Below are positions 61,796 to 64,000 of a stretch of DNA of 64,000 nucleotides, piece after piece (position 1 is the stretch's first letter; every line of letters starts with the position of its first letter). The notes under the pieces are model-generated. The model saw only the letters and a program-made list of their open reading frames with translations, was not told where the DNA came from and ran no database searches. The position numbers and the translations under genes are program-made. The stretch is taken from positions 1,116,001 to 1,180,000 of the forward strand of contig NC_085855.1 in the NCBI RefSeq assembly GCF_020906515.1, written 5' to 3'. This DNA comes from Vanrija pseudolonga (Eukaryota; Basidiomycota; Tremellomycetes; Trichosporonales; Trichosporonaceae).

Positions 61796-62534
61796 GGTTG
61801 CCTGTTTTGATGATGATGATGATAATGCCATAATGGCCATTCTTATGACCGAGACATGTCGTGTTGTTGATATTGTCGAGACTGTCGCCGTGTATGATAT
61901 GGGTTGCAGCAAGGAGCGTACGCCGACACTGTATCCTTTTGCCATTTGCTGCAGCGTCTTGGCTTGCTGGCTGCACATCACTTGCGCGTCATCAGGAAAG
62001 GGGAGTGAGAGCCTGGATAGTGAGGCTGACAACAGGAAATAGCCCCAGTTTCAGGCTCATTTTTGGCCCGCTGGCCCCGTGTGGTGTCTCTCTCTGTCTG
62101 TCCCGGCCGGCTAGCGGGGCCAACTTGGATGCTCGATCTCACTTGTTGCCATTCCACTCTCGTACTCGCTGCTCGCTGCCTCGACCAAAGCACGCATCCA
62201 ACAACAACAATCAGTCTCAACCCCTTGCGGCCACTTTTGGGCGATCAACAGCACGCTCAAGACGTCACACTAGGCACCACAGACACTTGTACGCTTCTAT
62301 CCCATCAGCCAGTGTGCGCCAAAGCTCGTGTGACGCCGCCAGAGTGCGAAGCAACCGCCGACGCCCCGCCCCCCTCACCAGCGCCGCCATCCAACCACCA
62401 ACCGACAACTCGCACACTCGGTATCCCGACCATCCCGACCGGCGCGCACAACCCGACACGTTACGTCGTCGGTGCACGCCTTCTGTGCTTCGCCCCCTAT
62501 CCTCTGCCCCTCTCCACACACCAATCTCGTCATC
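61796..62534. other. Divergent promoter, MID1 / P/Q-rich protein
   Basis: This 739-bp stretch lies between two divergent starts. No gene was recognised; short in-frame ATGs upstream of MID1 were judged part of its leader. Confidence 0.5.
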
Positions 62535-64000
62535 ATGCCGCAGACACACAAGCCTCGGCGAAATACCACACTCTACCTCCCGCCCCCGGCCCCTCGCTCC
62601 GACCAGGCCGGCTCATCGTCGTCACCGGACAAGGCGCCGGTGAACACGCCGTCCCTCGATGTCCTGCTTATGGCGCAGCAGATTGCCCACTCTCGCGGCC
62701 ACACGTTTGACATTGAGTCCTTCCTCCTTCCAGAGCAGCGGGAAGAGTATCTCGCCTATTTGTGCCAGGAGGGGAGCAGCGGCGAGCCAGAGGCCGACGC
62801 CGAGGCGGTCGAGGTGGTCGAGGCAGTCGAGGTGGTGGAGAACGGGACGCCAGAAGCCGATAGGACCGAGGAGCCACGGCCGGGGAGTGAAGAGACTGAA
62901 CAGCCCGGTCCGCGTGAGCCGGTGACTCCACCGCCAGCGAAACGCATCAAGACGGGCTCGCACAGCAACACACCACTGGCGCAGGTGTATTGGAAGCAGC
63001 GACTGGACAGGCTCGCGCTCGCAGGTCGCGGAAGATCAATGACCCCCCGGTCATCGACACCCCGCGCGTCGGTCAAGCCAGAACCCGAGGAGCCTGGAAC
63101 GCCATCAACGCCGGCGCCACATACGCCAACCCATCATGGCAAGCACAAGGGCGAGCAGCTGCCTCTCACACCGGCCGAGAAGGCCAGCATTCAGGAGTCG
63201 GCATCGTACTGGTGAGTGGGACGATGAGTTGTTTGAGATCGGGCTGACATTTGCAGGAACCACCTCCTCGTGCAGGCTCGCTCCGATCGCGGACCACAAT
63301 GGGACTATAACACCCAGATGCTCCTCTTCGACCGCCAGTCACAGGACTACTACTCGCATGGCCAGCCACCACCTGCGACTCCTCCCCCACCATCCCCCAA
63401 GCGTCTCCCGCCCGTCGAGGCCGCACCCCCCGCGCCAGCGACAACGGCTGCGGCGCCGGCCGCCGCAACGACTCCTTCGGCCAAGCCTCTGGACAAGCTT
63501 CCTAATGGCGCTCCCGCAGCAGGGCCGAATGGTGAGTCGTCTGCCACCCCAGCCGCACCAGCCGTTGCACGAGCTACAACGCCTGCTCCAGTCGCTGCGC
63601 CAGCGCCGACCCCCGCGGCTGCCACAACACCAGCAGCGTCGGCCAACCCGCTCCCTGGCGGCTTCCCGCGCCCCGGTTCGGCGCAGTCGCCCGCGGCCCC
63701 GAGCCCAAGTGGAGGAGGACCACAGCGGTTCCCCTTCACCCAGCCGTCTCCATCGCCGTCGACGCCGCATGCGCCGACCCCAACAGCCCAGTTCCCGCCC
63801 AACTTTGCGCAGTCACCAGCCGGCACGCCAGGCTTGAACCCGTCCCATTTACCACCTAGCCCGGCTCACTCCAACTCGCCTGCTCCACCAATGCCAGGAC
63901 AGCTGCCCCAGCAGCCGCAGCAAATCCCACCGCACATGCTGCCGCCGCACATCCGTCTCGCGCAGGCACAGGCGCAAGCGCAGGCGCAGGCCCAAGCCCA
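62535..64000 (+). CDS. Pro/Gln-rich protein, partial at window end
   Basis: Exons are 62535-63211 and 63257 to beyond the window, open to the last base (about 470 residues visible). The N-terminal 60 residues are ordered (SLDVLLMAQQIAHSRGHTFD, PEQREEYLAYLCQ). An acidic EVVEAVEVVE repeat and a TPPPAKRIKTG segment (possible nuclear-localisation signal) follow. A second ordered block is EKASIQESASYWNHLLVQA, GPQWDYNTQMLLFDRQSQDY. The rest is Pro/Ala/Ser/Gln-rich, ending in AQ dipeptide repeats at the edge. This is a likely nuclear scaffold or transcription factor, but I do not recognise the family. Confidence 0.7.

Noticed and set aside
61796-62032. Upstream in-frame ATGs extending MID1
   Set aside because: They would place about 80 residues ahead of a clear signal peptide.

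Overview
The window is nuclear DNA of a GC-rich basidiomycete yeast. Four things point to this. Nearly every gene is broken by many short introns (mostly 35-60 nt), with GTGAGT-like donors and a CTGAC branch site a few bases before the AG acceptor. Genes are close together on both strands. The protein set is fungal (Avl9, Mid1, Pmp47-type carrier, Tip41, Par32-like, UBL3-like CaaX protein, C2/EF-hand Psd2). The tRNA-Leu(CAG) has an intron. The style fits Tremellomycetes, most likely Trichosporonales; this is an inference from gene style, not from a search.

Layout. 1-7.4 kb: C-terminal piece of a BTB-like protein, a secreted CAP-superfamily protein (-), a 2.8 kb gene-free stretch, a 12-exon amino-acid permease (+), and a second BTB-like paralogue (-). 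7.7-18.3 kb: an Hst2-like sirtuin (+), Avl9 (+), a small RGG protein (-), a fused tandem kinase-like protein (+), and two head-to-tail hotdog thioesterases (+). 19.8-31.2 kb: a UBL3-like prenylated ubiquitin-fold protein (+), a class I Sir2-type sirtuin (-), a low-complexity polyQ protein (+), a Vac1/Pep7-type FYVE protein (-), and a 68-residue lysine-rich protein (+). 31.5-43.6 kb: a Trm140-like tRNA methyltransferase (-), NAD-isocitrate dehydrogenase subunit 1 (+), Tip41 (-), tRNA-Leu(CAG) (+), SRP19 (-), calcineurin A (+), and a peroxisomal adenine-nucleotide carrier (-). 43.6-46.45 kb is a gene desert. 46.45-64 kb: Psd2 (+), an ammonium transporter (+), a small ORF, a Par32/Amu1-like GRGGAGN-repeat protein (+), a possible Med11 (+), histone H3 (-), Mid1 (-), and the start of a P/Q-rich protein that runs off the window (+).

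How the genes relate. Most are unrelated housekeeping genes. The clearest functional theme is nitrogen/TOR signalling: an amino-acid permease, an ammonium transporter with clustered GATA-factor motifs upstream, a Par32/Amu1-like protein next to that transporter (in budding yeast Par32 is a TORC1-dependent regulator of Mep ammonium transporters), and Tip41. Calcium signalling is also represented by calcineurin A and Mid1. I found no CRISPR array, rRNA gene, intact transposon or virus-like element. I see no clearly new multi-gene system. The best candidates for novelty are the transporter/Par32-like neighbourhood, the doubled kinase-like protein, and the histone H3 gene with 4-nt and 11-nt exons and a two-residue insertion near K27.
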